The notes beneath the pieces are model-generated. The model was not told the DNA's origin. It ran no database searches and saw only the letters and a program-made list of their open reading frames with translations. Shown here one piece after another: positions 1 to 11,751 of a stretch of 64,000 nt of DNA. The stretch spans positions 2,170,001-2,234,000 of the forward strand of contig QYRS01000009.1 of NCBI GenBank assembly GCA_006503535.1, given 5' to 3'. This DNA is from Arthrinium phaeospermum. Taxonomy: Eukaryota; Ascomycota; Sordariomycetes; Amphisphaeriales; Apiosporaceae. The first letter of the stretch is position 1. Each line of letters starts with the position of its first letter. The translations under genes were made by a program, and so were the position numbers.

Positions 1-453
1 TTCGGGTCAGTGGAAACCGAGTGGAGGGGTCCTGAAGGCTGGTGCTATGACGAAAGTTAGTGGGGGCAGGTTAGGGATGGGATGGAAGTCAGTAAAACTC
101 ACCGTAAAGATAACAACAGAACCATTGGCATGTAGTACGTGATGCAATGATTCAAATGGGAAGCGTCAAAGCAGAGCCCTAATCGGATGTTACACGGGAT
201 TGGCAGCAATACTGCTTCAAATACGAAGTATGCGCAAATTGGTTCATCGAAAATCATTAATTTGGTTGTGGTTTTCATGTGCAAACTTGAAAGCTAGCTA
301 AATGGCAACGTATCGCTCAAATTGTAGATGCCAAACCTCTCATGTATGATCATCTTCATCAGGGCACAGGTCCCATCCCAGATTATTGATCCTTACAATG
401 TGATATACACCATCCTTCAAACTCAACTCTAAGCCCGTCGTCGAATCCCCGTA
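1..453. other. no gene recognised at the left edge
   Basis: This stretch follows the stop codon of the minus-strand dehydratase and presumably holds its 3' UTR. I see no exon, RNA gene or repeat in it. Confidence 0.5.
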
Positions 454-1916
454 CTAGGAAGATGCGGCGTCGGCCTCGGTCGTCTCAGCAGGTTGCAGCG
501 CTTTCATGGGAGGTGGGTTCAAAAGGTAAGTAGACGAGATCAGTTTGGACCTCGCAGCCGGGTTGATCGTCAGCCCAAACCCAGGCTTGTCCAGGTCCGC
601 CGACGTCAAAAAGCCCTGGGTGGGGATGGGCTCGTCCATGAAGAGATCACCAAAGACCGGGAGGACACTCTTGCCGTCGGGGGAGTTGGCCAGGTACTCC
701 TGGAACGGCGTGTTGGGTTGCGAGATGACAAAGTGGTAGCTATAGGGACCGCTGGCGTGAGGCACCACGGGGATATCGTAGGCGGCGGCGTGCGCGGCCA
801 CCTTGAGCAGCTCGGTCATGCCGCCGAGCCACATGACGTCGGGCTGGATGATGTCGAGGTTCCGGTTCTCGATGAGCTTGCGGAAGCCGTAGCGCGAGTA
901 CTCGTGCTCGCCCGTCGTGAACTTGACGGTCGGGTGCGCCCGCTTGATCTGCTCGAAGCCGTCGGTGTCGTCGGGCGTCAGGCACTCCTCCCACCAGTTG
1001 ATGCGCAGGTCCTTGCAGGCCTCGACGATCTCGATGGTGTACGAGACGTTGAGGCTCATGTAGCAGTCGACCATGATGGGGAAATCCGGGCCCACGCTCT
1101 CGCGGTGCTTGCGCAGGAAGGCGATGTTCTTGCGCAGGCCCTCGTGCCCGTCCGCCGGGCAGTAGGGCAGCGGCACCTTGGCGCCCCAGAAGCCCATGTC
1201 CTTGGCCGCCGTCGGCTCCGGGCCCGTGCAGTAGAAGTCGATCTTCTCGCGCGCCGCGCCGCCGATGAGCCGGTAGACGGGCTCGTTGCGCAGCTTGCCG
1301 AGCAGGTCCCAGAGGGCCAGGTCGATGACGGAGATGACCGCCACGGGGAGGCCCTTGCGGCCGTAGAACATCGAGGCCCGGTACATCTGCTCAAACAAGA
1401 GGTTCGTGTTGCGGGGGTCGGCGCCAATGAGGAATCGCTCGAAATGTTGATGGACTAGCCAGCATCCCGGGGGGCCTGGGAGATTGAACCGGTGAGTATG
1501 TAGGTACTGTACGAGCCCAAGCTCAGGAGAGAGCATCACTTACCACCAAACCCTGTGGCAAACCCTACAGTGCCATCAGTGGCTTCTATCTCTACCAGAA
1601 ATGACCCCAAAACATTGATACCCCAGCTCGTGCGAGACTTCTTGTACTGGTTCCAAATTGAGCATGGTGTAGAGATGTCGGTGTCGATCAGCCTAAAGGG
1701 GCAGATCGTAAGAAAGAGACCAGCGGCATTGGTTTCACGAAGAGGTATAAATATACTAACCAATGACCTCCTTTGACATTATGGTAGTCGCCGCCTACGT
1801 CAAGGTCAGTTTGATGCTGAGAAGCCGCAAGGCTCACGGGACTTACCTGAGCCGACACCTCCGATGATGAAGGTCCGGATGGCCTTGATTGTGGGAAACT
1901 GCCTCACCGAGGTCAT
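454..1916 (-). CDS. LRA2: L-rhamnonate dehydratase (enolase superfamily)
   Basis: Predicted to dehydrate L-rhamnonate to 2-keto-3-deoxy-L-rhamnonate in the non-phosphorylated fungal L-rhamnose pathway. Four exons give a continuous 424-residue protein: 1916-1847, 1794-1761, 1692-1544 and 1475-454, all with GT-AG junctions. Expected family landmarks are present. The N-terminal lid has a GGDYH-type segment across exons 1-2, and exon 3 carries SRTSWGINVLG, as in bacterial RhmD. The barrel has metal ligands Asp221, Glu247 and Glu274, the adjacent His275, and the Asp297/His324 dyad. Length matches the family (about 400-440). The ATG at 1916 is the first in frame and gives a conserved start. The gene is divergent from the Zn2Cys6 regulator at 3828. 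A related sugar-acid dehydratase cannot be excluded, but exon 3 and the active-site order favour rhamnonate. The gene symbol follows the yeast pathway name. Confidence 0.9.
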
Positions 1917-3827
1917 GATGGTCGTAAGTTAGTTAGTATAGCTCAATGCTATGCCTGAAGTAGCTGATGACTACGGAATTAGAACCCCGAAGAAGGAATA
2001 ACCACATGTGAGTTTGAATGAGCACGAAGATGGGAACGCCAAGTTATTGTAGGTCGACTGGCGACTACTTGGAAGTCTCCGAAAGTTACATAGCACGATG
2101 AGGCAAGGCAGAAGAGAAGTATTGACTCGTTCGCAGTTATCCCAGTCCCGTGCGGCCGAAGGCAGTACGGTATCTTTGGGCAGGGCCGAGGTGAATTGCG
2201 GCTCGTGATCGGTTCGAGATGACCCGACCGACTTTCCACTACCGGCAACGGCTACTACACGGCTAGGGCCAATGGCGTCCCCACCCTCGGAAGGGCAAAA
2301 GTGATCCACTGCGCGTCTCCTTGGAAAGTCGTGACAGTTTTGTCCAATTACGATAGGCAGATAGGGGTAATCCAGTTATTCGCGTTCCGTTAGAGAGTAG
2401 GAACGTTTGACTGGAGTCGGCGCTTGCGAGTGCAGCATCCGGGCTATGAGATAGACTGCCATCGAATAAGAACGATATGGGGAGTGAACCCTACTGCTTG
2501 CTGTTGTATGAGTTCCGCTGGCTTGGAATTCATGAGGCAGAGTTGCTCAGAGTAGGAATAAAGTATGGCGAGAAGATGCGAGCAGTTGGGATGGCTTGTT
2601 GCGATAAGCTCTGAGTGGTCATACTCATTCCGGTACTGGATCGCGTGATGGAGGGCCTATTTTTGTCCGCCAAAAGACGCGAGTCTGCTATACTGATACG
2701 CACCCGTACTCGCTCTTTTCAACCCTATGTTTAGTTGTATGTCATGGGAGTATAGATGCGATCGCCATTGCGTGTGCCTCTCTGCATGATGCAGACGTAG
2801 AAATGCTCGTGGCACATGCCAGGAAAACAAGGATATTGCTTTTGTCCACCCCGCATTTTCATGTCAAAATGGGCGGGGGAGCTATGCTAGCAGACTGGGG
2901 TACCACTCCAACTTCATCTTCGCTCTTTTCCAATTGATTCCTGCGGGAAGGACGCCGAGACTGATGTGAGATCTCAATCCATCCTATAATTGGGGCGAAA
3001 TAACAGCTTCCCTCGTTCGCTCCCTATCTCTACCAACATGTGAAGACGATATGGTTGTGACCCTATCGTCGCCCGAGTCCCATTTGGCGTCTGGAGAAAT
3101 GCCTCTCTCTCCCTTTCCCCACCAAACTTGAACAGATTTAGCGGGGTCCGGGTCGTACAACCATTCCACGCCAAGGGCAAGTCAATTAACTGATTGATTG
3201 CCTTTGCATATTGGAATTCGCAAGTCTGACATGCATCATGTCCGAACTGATGTAAGAAGCAATGATGAATGCATGCGCGGAAACTGACAACTGCCGGCGG
3301 TTCAGAGCCTGCCTATGAGATCCATAGGATCCATGGGCTGGCCTTCTGGCTGGCCTTCGTTCTGGGGTGACATCCGCCCCCCATGCACACTAACTAACAC
3401 GAACGAACCTCTCCTCCCCCAGACAGACATGGACCCCCGAGACGGGCACCAAGCCGCTGCCCGCTCGCTGTGCCGCTGTCTTCCAATCCTTCCTGGGCCC
3501 CCTCCCTTTCCCCCATTTTGCCCACAATAAAATTCCCCGGGGCCCAGAACCGCTCCATCTACTCATTACTTCTGCTCAACATTACCCCGAGCTATCACTG
3601 AACATCGGCCCTTACCGTCGCTTTCGAGACTCCTCGGTGCTCCTCTGAATGACACTCGGAATCGGGCTGAGGACATGCCGCTGCTTCATTGTACCGAGAA
3701 GAGAGCCTCCCTATCTTTGAGTCCGTCCAGCGACTAGAGCCAGCCAGGCCATACTCCAGGGGTGTATGTACCCTGTTATACCTTATTCCTAAAGCGCACG
3801 CCCGCCTGCGCGCTCAAAAGAAAAGCC
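1917..3827. other. divergent intergenic region, rhamnonate dehydratase / Zn2Cys6 regulator
   Basis: About 1.9 kb separates two divergent start codons, so it should hold both promoters. A pyrimidine-rich, C-rich stretch at roughly 3380-3530, followed by an AATAAAATTC stretch, precedes the regulator and looks like a 5' UTR/promoter. Short open frames on the minus strand at 1971-2309 have no coding character. I see no repeats or RNA genes. Confidence 0.4.
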
Positions 3828-6771
3828 ATGCCGGCCGACAACGGAACCCAGCCACACCATCTTGTCTCGCCGCCACTGCACCACCGCGATAAAGCAGAGC
3901 CCGACAGCGATGATGGGAACGGCCTTCACAGCGGCGACGATATAGACGCCGATGATGATCAATATGAGGCCGAGTCTGCTAGAGCCGGCGGTAAACGCAA
4001 ACGGCCGCTCTCTGTCTCGTACGTTAATTCTCAATTTCTTAAGTTCAGAGGCCGGCCGTTGGCCTCTTGGGTTGGACCGAAAAGTTTCCAGTACAGCGCC
4101 AGTCATGGCATGATGGCCCCTTGTTGCGCCATAGACCAGATATTTCCATGTTCAAAAGCTCTACTATCTCGTTAGCTATGTATTGCATACTGGATTAATA
4201 TACTCTGTGTATCCTTTTTCAACCGCCTTTCGCAAGAATAGCGCCAACAGATTGGGCGGCATTCTGTCGGTCCTGGGCTATGAGGGAACACGTGCTAACA
4301 TTGACTTGTTGCCAAGGTGTGAGCTATGCAAGCAACGAAAGGTGAGTTCCTCCGCGCTCTACATGCTTTATGGGCGAAGCTACTGAACATCAGGATAGGT
4401 GAAATGTGACCGTGGTCAGCCGTCTTGCGGCTGGTGCAAGCGTAACTCGGTTTACTGCGAGTATCGAGAAAGGAAGAAGCCAGGCTTGCGAGCAGGCTAC
4501 GGCAGGGAGCTGGAACAGCGCCTGGACAAGCTGGAGGAGATACTACGGTCGCATTCAGAGATCCTGCAGAACTCGTATATACACAATCCGCATCATCCCG
4601 CGCCGCCGAGCGCACCTAGTGTCCGGAATAGCAACGCCAGCGGCCCGAGTGACCATGGCACACCCCGGGATCCAGCGCCCATGTTCCGGCAGAACGAGCC
4701 GCTGCGTACACCCCAGGCGGAAACGGCCTTGTTCCTCCAAAAGCCCTCGACGTACCCCGCAGTCACACAGAGCGTCGACTTCGGGATGCCGCCGCAAACG
4801 CCGTCAATGCATTCGGTGCATGACGGCTTCCAGCCCCCGATGCACCTATCCGGTATATCACCCACTAACCAAGTGCCTAGTTTGCCTGTCAGCTCATCGA
4901 CACAGGACTACTACAGCAGCAGCCATTCCCTCCAATCGCCTGGGTTGAGCGTCGCACAGAGCCAGACTCATCTCTCATCAGATCAGGACTTACCTCCTTA
5001 CGACTTACTATATGCCCTGGCAGATCTATACTTCAAACATATCAACACCTGGTGTCCGATCCTGCATCGGAAAACAACGCTTGACGCTTTATTCGGGCCG
5101 TCGGCACTAGACGAGACGGATAGGATTCTGCTTCATGCTATTGTCGCTACGACCCTACGATACTCTACGGACGCGCGGTTGACCGACGAGAGAAGGCAAC
5201 ATTATCACGATGTATCAAAGAACCGAGTCCTGCTCTACGGCCTGGAACACTCCTCTGTCAAGGTCCTTCAAGCTCTGGTAATTCTTGCTCTCGACTTGTG
5301 CGGCAGTGGTAATGGGCCTCCCGGATGGAACATCATGGCTCTCATCACGCGTTCCGTCGTGCAACTAGGACTAGCCGTGGAGAGCAACTCGTTCTCGGTT
5401 TCCCCGAGCTTTTCGTCTATTTACACACTCCGAGCCATGCTACTACCGGAGCCCCGGGATTTCGTGGAAGACGAGTCGCGGCGGAGATTGTTTTGGATGA
5501 TCTACCTGTTGGATCGCTATGCAACTATCGCAACGGCCTTCGAGTTCGCCTTGGATGATAAGGAAATCGATAGGACTCTCCCTTGCCGTGACGATCTTTG
5601 GATAAAGAACCAAAAGGTTGACACGCGATGGTTTCAGACGCAGGATTACCCGTCCGACCTACCGGATCACGATACAAATCGACCAGAGAACCTAGGGGCG
5701 TTTTCGTACTACATTGAGATCCTGGGGATCTTGTCCAAGATCCACAAGTTTCTCAAGCAGCCCGTCGACATCAGCGCCCTGAGCGACGTCGAGCAGTGGC
5801 AGATGCGGTACAAGCAGCTCGACAACCTCCTCACCTCGTGGAAGTTTGGCCTCCCGGGCGACTTCGGCAACATGGCCAAGCTCTACCAGCCCAACTGCAA
5901 CAAGGCCCTGAGCTGCACCTGGGTCATGCTCCACGCCACCTACCACACCGCCGTCATCCGCCTGCACTCCTCGGCGGCCTACCCGACGACGCGGTCCCCC
6001 ATCTTCACCCCCTCCCTGACCGCCAGCCAGCACTGCCACGGCGCCGTCGAGAACATCGCCGCCCTGGGCGAGTTCGTCGTCCAGAGCGGCCTGCTGAACA
6101 AGCTCGGCCCCCCCTTCGCCTTTACGCTGTGGGTCGCCGCCCGCCTCCTCCTCGTCCACGGCTCCACCGTCGAGCACAAGCTGGCGCCCCAGATCGCCTT
6201 CCTCGTCGACACCCTCCGCGACATGGGCCGCCACTGGCCCGTCGCCGCCCGCTACTGCGAGCTCCTCCAGCGCGTCCTCGACGAGCACGCCGACAGCGAA
6301 CGCGCGCTCGGCACGACGGGGGAGCGCATCACGCCCTCCTCGGTCAAGATCCTGGCTGACATGCGGCGTACGGCGTTCGACTTGGATATCCTCATCAGTC
6401 GCCAGCCGCGGCATCTCTCGGCTGGCGGAGGCGGCGGCGGCGGTGGTAATGGGGCGCCCAGTCGGCTGCCCAGCGTGACGCCGGCTCGCACGCCGGCGCC
6501 GAACGAGCTTGAGTACCTCGACGTCTTCGATTTCTTCAATGTGCCGCGCCTGCCGTTCAGCAGCGAGGCGACGCCGGCGGGCCACCAGAACGGGGGGAAT
6601 GGAGGGGGTGGTATGAACGGTGGGTCGGAGATGAAGAATGAGGTGCCGCCCGGTCATGCGGAGCTGAATGCGGCCAATAACACTAATAATGGAGGAGGGC
6701 TGGCGAACGAGTTCAATATCACCAATTACATGGTCGATGCGAATAGCGACTGGCTGTTCCGGCAATCGTAG
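3828..6771 (+). CDS. Zn2Cys6 transcription factor with fungal-specific regulatory domain
   Basis: Nuclear DNA-binding regulator of 862 residues in three exons: 3828-4018, 4317-4341 and 4399-6771. The 25-nt middle exon encodes the first half of the zinc cluster. After splicing the cluster reads C65-x2-C68-x6-C75-x6-C82-x2-C85-x6-C92, a textbook Zn2Cys6 cluster. A linker and a short coiled-coil dimerisation segment follow (ELEQRLDKLEEIL). The middle homology domain spans about residues 265-530, with the SRRRLFWMIYLLDRYA signature. An acidic and basic N-terminus precedes the cluster. The C-terminus has Gly and Asn runs and resembles an activation region. Codon use changes sharply near 5,770, from mixed to strongly C-ending, with no break in the frame. 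The divergent neighbour is L-rhamnonate dehydratase, so a role in rhamnose use is possible but is inference only. Confidence 0.88.
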
Positions 6772-6944
6772 CATACGGGATGGGATATAGAAGGGGGATC
6801 ACAGCACAGGGGAAGAACATATAATGGAGCCCATGGGCATATTTCAAATACACACATGTAAACTTATGCCATAACACTAACGTTGCTCCGGGCTATAAGT
6901 CTCGCACCTGATGCCTCCTGCTCCACATCGGTTTGCTACTGATC

Positions 6945-7991
6945 CTAGGATTTGTGCTGAACGTCCCCGAGCTCAGCCAACCCCCTCAAAGCCTCGCACA
7001 CATCCGCCCAAGCCGTATCGCCCTCGTAAAGCTGGCTCCGCAGATACGCCCACGTCATCCGCTGCACGGCGCCCAGCCGCTGCGGGTTCGCCGCATCCTC
7101 GGGGATCTCGACGGCGTCCCAGCCCGCGACGCCGCCGAGGCCGTGCCGAGCGCCCTTCACGGTGAGCAGGTCCTTAGGCCCCGGCGCCAAGCGATACGCA
7201 TCCATGTGGAACTCGGGCCCCCGCGTCGGCGCCAGGTGCAGGCTGGTATCCTCGTCCCCCGCGACTACAAGCGTCGGCGCGGTCAGTTGGGTGAAGTCGG
7301 GCCCGTAGAAGGGGATGATCTGGCGTCCGGTCTCCGTTTCCAGAGGACCCGTCCCGGCGCCGGCCAGCAGCACGCCGGCCTTGATGCGGGCGTCGCGCTC
7401 GCCAAAGGTCGTGTTGTCGCGGGGGTCGGTGTTGACGAGGCCCAGAAGCAGGTTGGCGGTCGCGGCGCCGAACGAGTGGCCGACGAGGCCGATCCTGTCT
7501 ATATCCAGGCGGCGCCCGCTGCTCAGGAAACCGGGCACGGCGGCCTCGATCTCGTCTAGGCGGTCGAGGATCTGGACGAGGTCCCGAGCGCTGGTCTTCC
7601 AGTGGGCCTCGTTCCCCTGTTCGTCCGTGGGGACCTGGGACGGGTCGTAGAACTTGGAGTACAAGAAGGTTGGCTGGATGACGGCGAAGCCGCGGCCTGC
7701 GAGGAAGTCGGCGAGGGGGGCATAGCCTTCGTGGGAAGAGAGGAAGCTGCTGGGGCCGAGGCCGTGGGCGAGCAGGATGACGGGCAAAGCAGCAGGAGTA
7801 GAAGGGGAGGAGGTGGTAGAGGGACATGGGACAGAGATGCGCATCTGTAGTGGCGCGGGCCGGTTGGGGATGTTGTCGAGCACGACGGGGCTGTAGGACA
7901 GGACGGGATCCGGGTCTGGGACGGTGATTTTGGCCGCGAGGCCGAGCTGGGAGTGGTTTCCGAAGAACATGGCGAAGAAGTGGTAGTTCAA
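6945..7991 (-). CDS. alpha/beta hydrolase (PAF-acetylhydrolase/chlorophyllase-like)
   Basis: Single-exon gene of 348 residues. The fold is shown by an oxyanion-hole segment (LLAHGLGPS) near residues 73-81 and a nucleophile elbow GHSFG with Ser173. An acidic residue in AGDEDTS near residue 248 and His283 in GARHGLGG complete a triad in canonical order. The large insertion between the oxyanion loop and the elbow fits the fungal platelet-activating-factor acetylhydrolase-like esterases. There is no clear signal peptide, so it is probably intracellular. The first Met is at 7991; a second in-frame Met eight codons in is also possible. The substrate cannot be read from sequence. It converges with the Zn2Cys6 gene, with about 170 bp between the stops. 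Confidence 0.82.
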   Translation of the reverse strand: MNYHFFAMFFGNHSQLGLAAKITVPDPDPVLSYSPVVLDNIPNRPAPLQMRISVPCPSTTSSPSTPAALPVILLAHGLGPSSFLSSHEGYAPLADFLAGRGFAVIQPTFLYSKFYDPSQVPTDEQGNEAHWKTSARDLVQILDRLDEIEAAVPGFLSSGRRLDIDRIGLVGHSFGAATANLLLGLVNTDPRDNTTFGERDARIKAGVLLAGAGTGPLETETGRQIIPFYGPDFTQLTAPTLVVAGDEDTSLHLAPTRGPEFHMDAYRLAPGPKDLLTVKGARHGLGGVAGWDAVEIPEDAANPQRLGAVQRMTWAYLRSQLYEGDTAWADVCEALRGLAELGDVQHKS

Positions 7992-10572
7992 TGGTCTCTA
8001 CGATAGTTCGTCACACAGACTTGACACGATTTGCCATTCTCACATTGCTCCTTTTATAGTGGTAACGTCGTTCAGGAAGGAGTCAGGTTACCATGATGTT
8101 GTTGCCATACTTACTCCTTCAGCCAAGCCTGATTAATCAGTGATACCTGTCATGATGATTGAGCTGGCCAATTCGGAGATCATGGCACTTAACTCCAGAT
8201 GCAGGACGCATCGTAATAGAGGCAAGAATTGCTCTCCAAACCTTCATCATTCTCAGTCTCCGGGCCTAAGGTGCTTAAGTGCGGGTAGGCCTTTGTGACA
8301 TAAGCGCCCATGGACTTTCCGAAATGTGCGAGGCCGTCCATGGTTCAGTGTAAACGCCCAGAGGTCGCATTCCAGCCGCGGCTGACTAAAAGTTGGCTGA
8401 ATCGGCAGCTCACATAAGGCAAGAGATGGTCGGTCACGTTAGGGCGGCTTCTGGTAGCATTCGGATCGAATACCAAGTTACCTAACCCAGCAGACGGACG
8501 ATGACATGCATCAAGCTTTGCTGGGGAGAGATGGAATGTCCTGCTTTGGTAGTCACTTACAAGTACCGTCCATGGGACGGACTCATTATCTGCACCCTGG
8601 AAGACTGACGTGATAAGTGGCAAAAGAGTTGATAGAGAAATAGATTCATGAACGAAACAGGCTTATGCCAATGATGCACATGTAGACATCCACCAGACAG
8701 AGTTAGGTAAGTTCCTGTGCTTCTTGGTGATGGTTCTTGGTTGTGTGTACCGGATCCCGGGCGCGTGCGGCTCCGGTAGCCCAGAATGTTCCGCTGCGGG
8801 CGGCCTCCCCGCATATACCTATCCACTGGCAGGACAGGTGTCGTCAAATCCCACTGCTCATGCCGGCAGATGTTATGTGACCTGGAGTTAGTCCAGACAG
8901 CCCGGCTGGAGTCGCCGTTCTATCCTCCTTAAACACGAGGGCGAAAAAGAGGCAGCCGAACACTATGTCGCAGCTTCCATCAATACGTACAGTTGTTTGG
9001 TGTACCTTGAACAAAGCGTAAGGTAGGTCGTACGAGAAAGGGAAGAGAGGAGAGGAGAGGGGAGATAGTCACGCCCGGGAGAGGAAATATCAAGCGGGAC
9101 GGAACTGCGGCATGCAATCAATAGCTCTGGGGCGCTGTAATTGCTCTGGGGCGGCTGTCGTGTTCGAGGGCAGTCGCAGACGACAGCCACAGAGCTACCT
9201 AGCCGGCCAATGGCACCTTCTCTTGCACTTGGGTGTGGTTACTCAAAGAGTGTGCCCAGTAGTGTGCCGACATCCGTCATCCTACAGATCTTGCGGTGCA
9301 ATAGCATCTCGCACACTGAGCTTCGTAGATTAATTGGTTGGGGGAGGCTGTTTGTTTGCAGGGAAATCTTATGATTGCTTCATCATCAGGGGGGAAGCTA
9401 TGATGGATCAATTGGCAGGCATTGAGCGCGCAGGAAGCGCGACCACTCGTCAATGCAATTACGTAGCTTCAATGTTTCTTGGAAAGCTACGATGGAGGGG
9501 CAAGGAGGAGGGGCAGCTAGTCGCAAGCTAAACCCCACCTGGCAGCCTGGTCGCTTTAGTGAAGGACGCTCGGCTGTTTCTGGCAGAAAAGGAGAGAGGC
9601 CAGAGAAGACAGATCTTCTGAACAGATCTACACAAACACTCGGTGTGCTCAGGATCAAACACTTGATACGGCTGTCCCTGTTGTTCTTGTTAATTGCACT
9701 ATCCACCCTCCACTGGAGACAAGCCGTCAGCCCGCGAAGCTCTTGCTGACGTGTTTACCGCTTAACTTGGTTGCTGTCCAGGGCATTGCACATCGCAGTG
9801 GTTCCTTAAATATGGGGTCTCCATTCCACTGTGCTGACTTGGCTTGGCACTATACCTCGAATAGTGGGAGCCAGCGCGCGCTAGAGAGGCTGGCCAATCA
9901 CTAGAGCAAACGCCCGGCCGTTTTTAGGTACAGCTGCTGCTTGTTCGGCGGGCGTCTGGCCTGCTGGCGTATCCCTCCCACTGGGGGCTCAGTTCTGCGG
10001 CCAACGTAACACCAGACTCCCCCGATCCGACCTGCCTTCCTGCCCTCACTTCTCACTTGCAGCTTCGCATGCTTGGGTCAATTGGCATCAGCATGACCAT
10101 AACTCACTTGCTACACGTACAGCCTCGCTCCCCTTCAGTGCCGCAATGCCGAGACGCCACGTATATCCTGGCTTGGCGAGAGGGGATTGCCATGGGCTGG
10201 GCGAGCTCTGCTTTGCCCGCCTGTGGGGATCCGTCTGTTTGATCCCTTCGCATCGCCCCGCAGGGGTCTTTGGCGATGGAATGGGGGTCCAGTTTCTAAA
10301 AGGGTCCAGGGCATGATTCGGGTGGTTCCTCGCTTCCGTCTGGTTCTTTGGCGAAGCGGCTACACATGACAGGCGTCAGGAACTAGGCTTCCTAGGCAAG
10401 CCTCCTTCATCATGGATGGGATGGCCAGAAGCCTGGACCATGTCGATGAAACAAACCCCTCCCAGCTCAGAGGCAACCGGAACTCAAGAGTGAGGGGCAG
10501 TGATGCCATGCCTCCATGCCACTGTGCCACGATCCCCTTTCGATGGGGGGAGGTAGGTCCCCTCGACATGCA
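7992..10572. other. long intergenic region without a recognisable gene
   Basis: About 2.6 kb between the hydrolase start and the lectin promoter. Short open frames on both strands (for example 8345-8623 and 9453-9749) show no domain, codon bias or splice continuity. The right part (about 10,010-10,690) probably holds the lectin gene's control region. Confidence 0.4.
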
Positions 10573-10578
10573 TATAAA
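10573..10578 (+). promoter_or_regulatory. TATA box of the CVNH gene
   Basis: TATAAA lies 114 bp upstream of the lectin ATG, within a CATATAAAGG context. A pyrimidine-rich leader and a CA-rich stretch follow directly before the start codon. Position and context suit a strongly expressed small gene; this is inference from sequence only. Confidence 0.5.
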
Positions 10579-10691
10579 GGTGCACCTCATCCCTAGCTCT
10601 TAACCCGGACTCCTCTCCTTTATTTCTTGCCTCATCACATCATCATCTACCATCTTCCCAAACAACCAACCACCACACACACACATTCACC

Positions 10692-11169
10692 ATGTCTTTC
10701 TTCGACACCGCCCGCGACATCCGTCTTGAGGACAACCACATGCTCCGCGCTACCCTCCAGCGCGTTGACGGCGAGTGGGTTCAGGCCGAGATCAACCTGA
10801 ACGACCACATCGGCAACGAGAACGGTATGTATCTCCCACGCCCATGATCTCTTGGTCAGACAAACACACATACGTCACACTCAGATGGACTGACCTTTCT
10901 CGCTCTCCAGGCCGCTTCTGCTGGGACAGCAACGGCTTCTCCGACTCCGCCGAGGGCACCTGGTGCTCCATCGAGGGTACCGGCCCCGTCTGCGTCCTGC
11001 GCGCCCGTCTCCGAAACGCTGACGGCGAGTGGTGCGACCACGACCTGAACCTCTCCGAGCGCCTCGGCAACAACGACGGCAACTTCCAGTGGGGTAAGTA
11101 ATGGCTTTCCATAGCCTCGAGCATAAGTTGGGACGAAGTCCGCTAACAAGCACCTTTCTCACAGTCTAA
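10692..11169 (+). CDS. CVNH-domain (cyanovirin-N homologue) lectin
   Basis: Small three-exon gene that is easily missed: 10692-10824, 10911-11093 and 11165-11169. The last exon supplies only the final Val and the stop. The product has 106 residues and is almost entirely one CVNH domain made of two tandem pseudo-repeats. Each half has an LRATLQR / LRARLRN strand, a DGEW turn, an INLNDHIGN / LNLSERLGN helix segment and an NGRFCW / DGNFQW end. Fungal CVNH proteins bind oligomannose-type glycans; their role in the fungus is unclear. There is no signal peptide, as usual for the family. Cysteines sit at different places from cyanobacterial cyanovirin-N. Start choice is firm: an upstream TATA box, a CACC-type context before the ATG, and AATAAA at 11261. 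Confidence 0.9.
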
Positions 11170-11751
11170 ACCTTCTCATATGAACCGTCTCCGGGCAGCT
11201 CTCTATGACCAGGTGTCCCCGATAGCATAGCGCATACCCTTGACAGTCAATTGAAAAGAAAATAAATCCATGATGAAGATCGAACTGGACACTTGAACGT
11301 GACGTGAAGACTGTCCCATCCTATCGAGTCCCAAGAATGGGCTGGTTCTTTGAATGCAAACCCGTGGCATTGTTGACATCGTAGCTGAGGCCCCCAGAAA
11401 CCATGACGTAATGGTAGATGTTTGGACAATCCATGCGGTTGTCCTGACACTGAGACGAGGCTACGAAATGAAGGTGGAACCTCTGGGTTGTCCGGTTATG
11501 AACACGACTCAACTTGATGGTCGGCGCGGCTTAGCGGACCCACTACCGAACCTGTCTCTCCGATACTCGGCCGCCCGTCCGAATTGATCGTTCATGAAAA
11601 AGCTGATGCACGTCTGTCCGTCAGCCTTGTCCCCCTCCCAACTGCCCCTATTGGCCAATCATTCAGACGACATATCCAAATCTCGGCAGGATACGATAAT
11701 ACCCCTTTCAATTGACAAGTCGTCTTTTTCTCGGAACAGTCTCCATCAGCC
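11170..11751. other. spacer between the CVNH and GNAT genes
   Basis: Holds the lectin 3' UTR and the GNAT promoter. I see no further gene, repeat or RNA. Confidence 0.4.
11261..11266 (+). terminator. polyadenylation signal of the CVNH gene
   Basis: AATAAA about 90 bp after the lectin stop codon, in an A-rich context. It is the expected position for a fungal 3' processing signal. Confidence 0.4.

Noticed and set aside
493..1458. 321-codon open frame antisense to the rhamnonate dehydratase
   Set aside because: It is the mirror of GC-rich, C-ending codons of the real exon; its protein is Arg/Val/Leu-rich with no domain.
5692..6774. 360-codon open frame antisense to the Zn2Cys6 gene
   Set aside because: It exactly overlaps the C-ending codon patch and has the Arg/Ala/Val-rich composition of a shadow frame.
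9453..9749. 98-codon frame with a hydrophobic stretch
   Set aside because: The start context is poor, the composition is random-like and there is no signal-peptide arrangement at the N-terminus.
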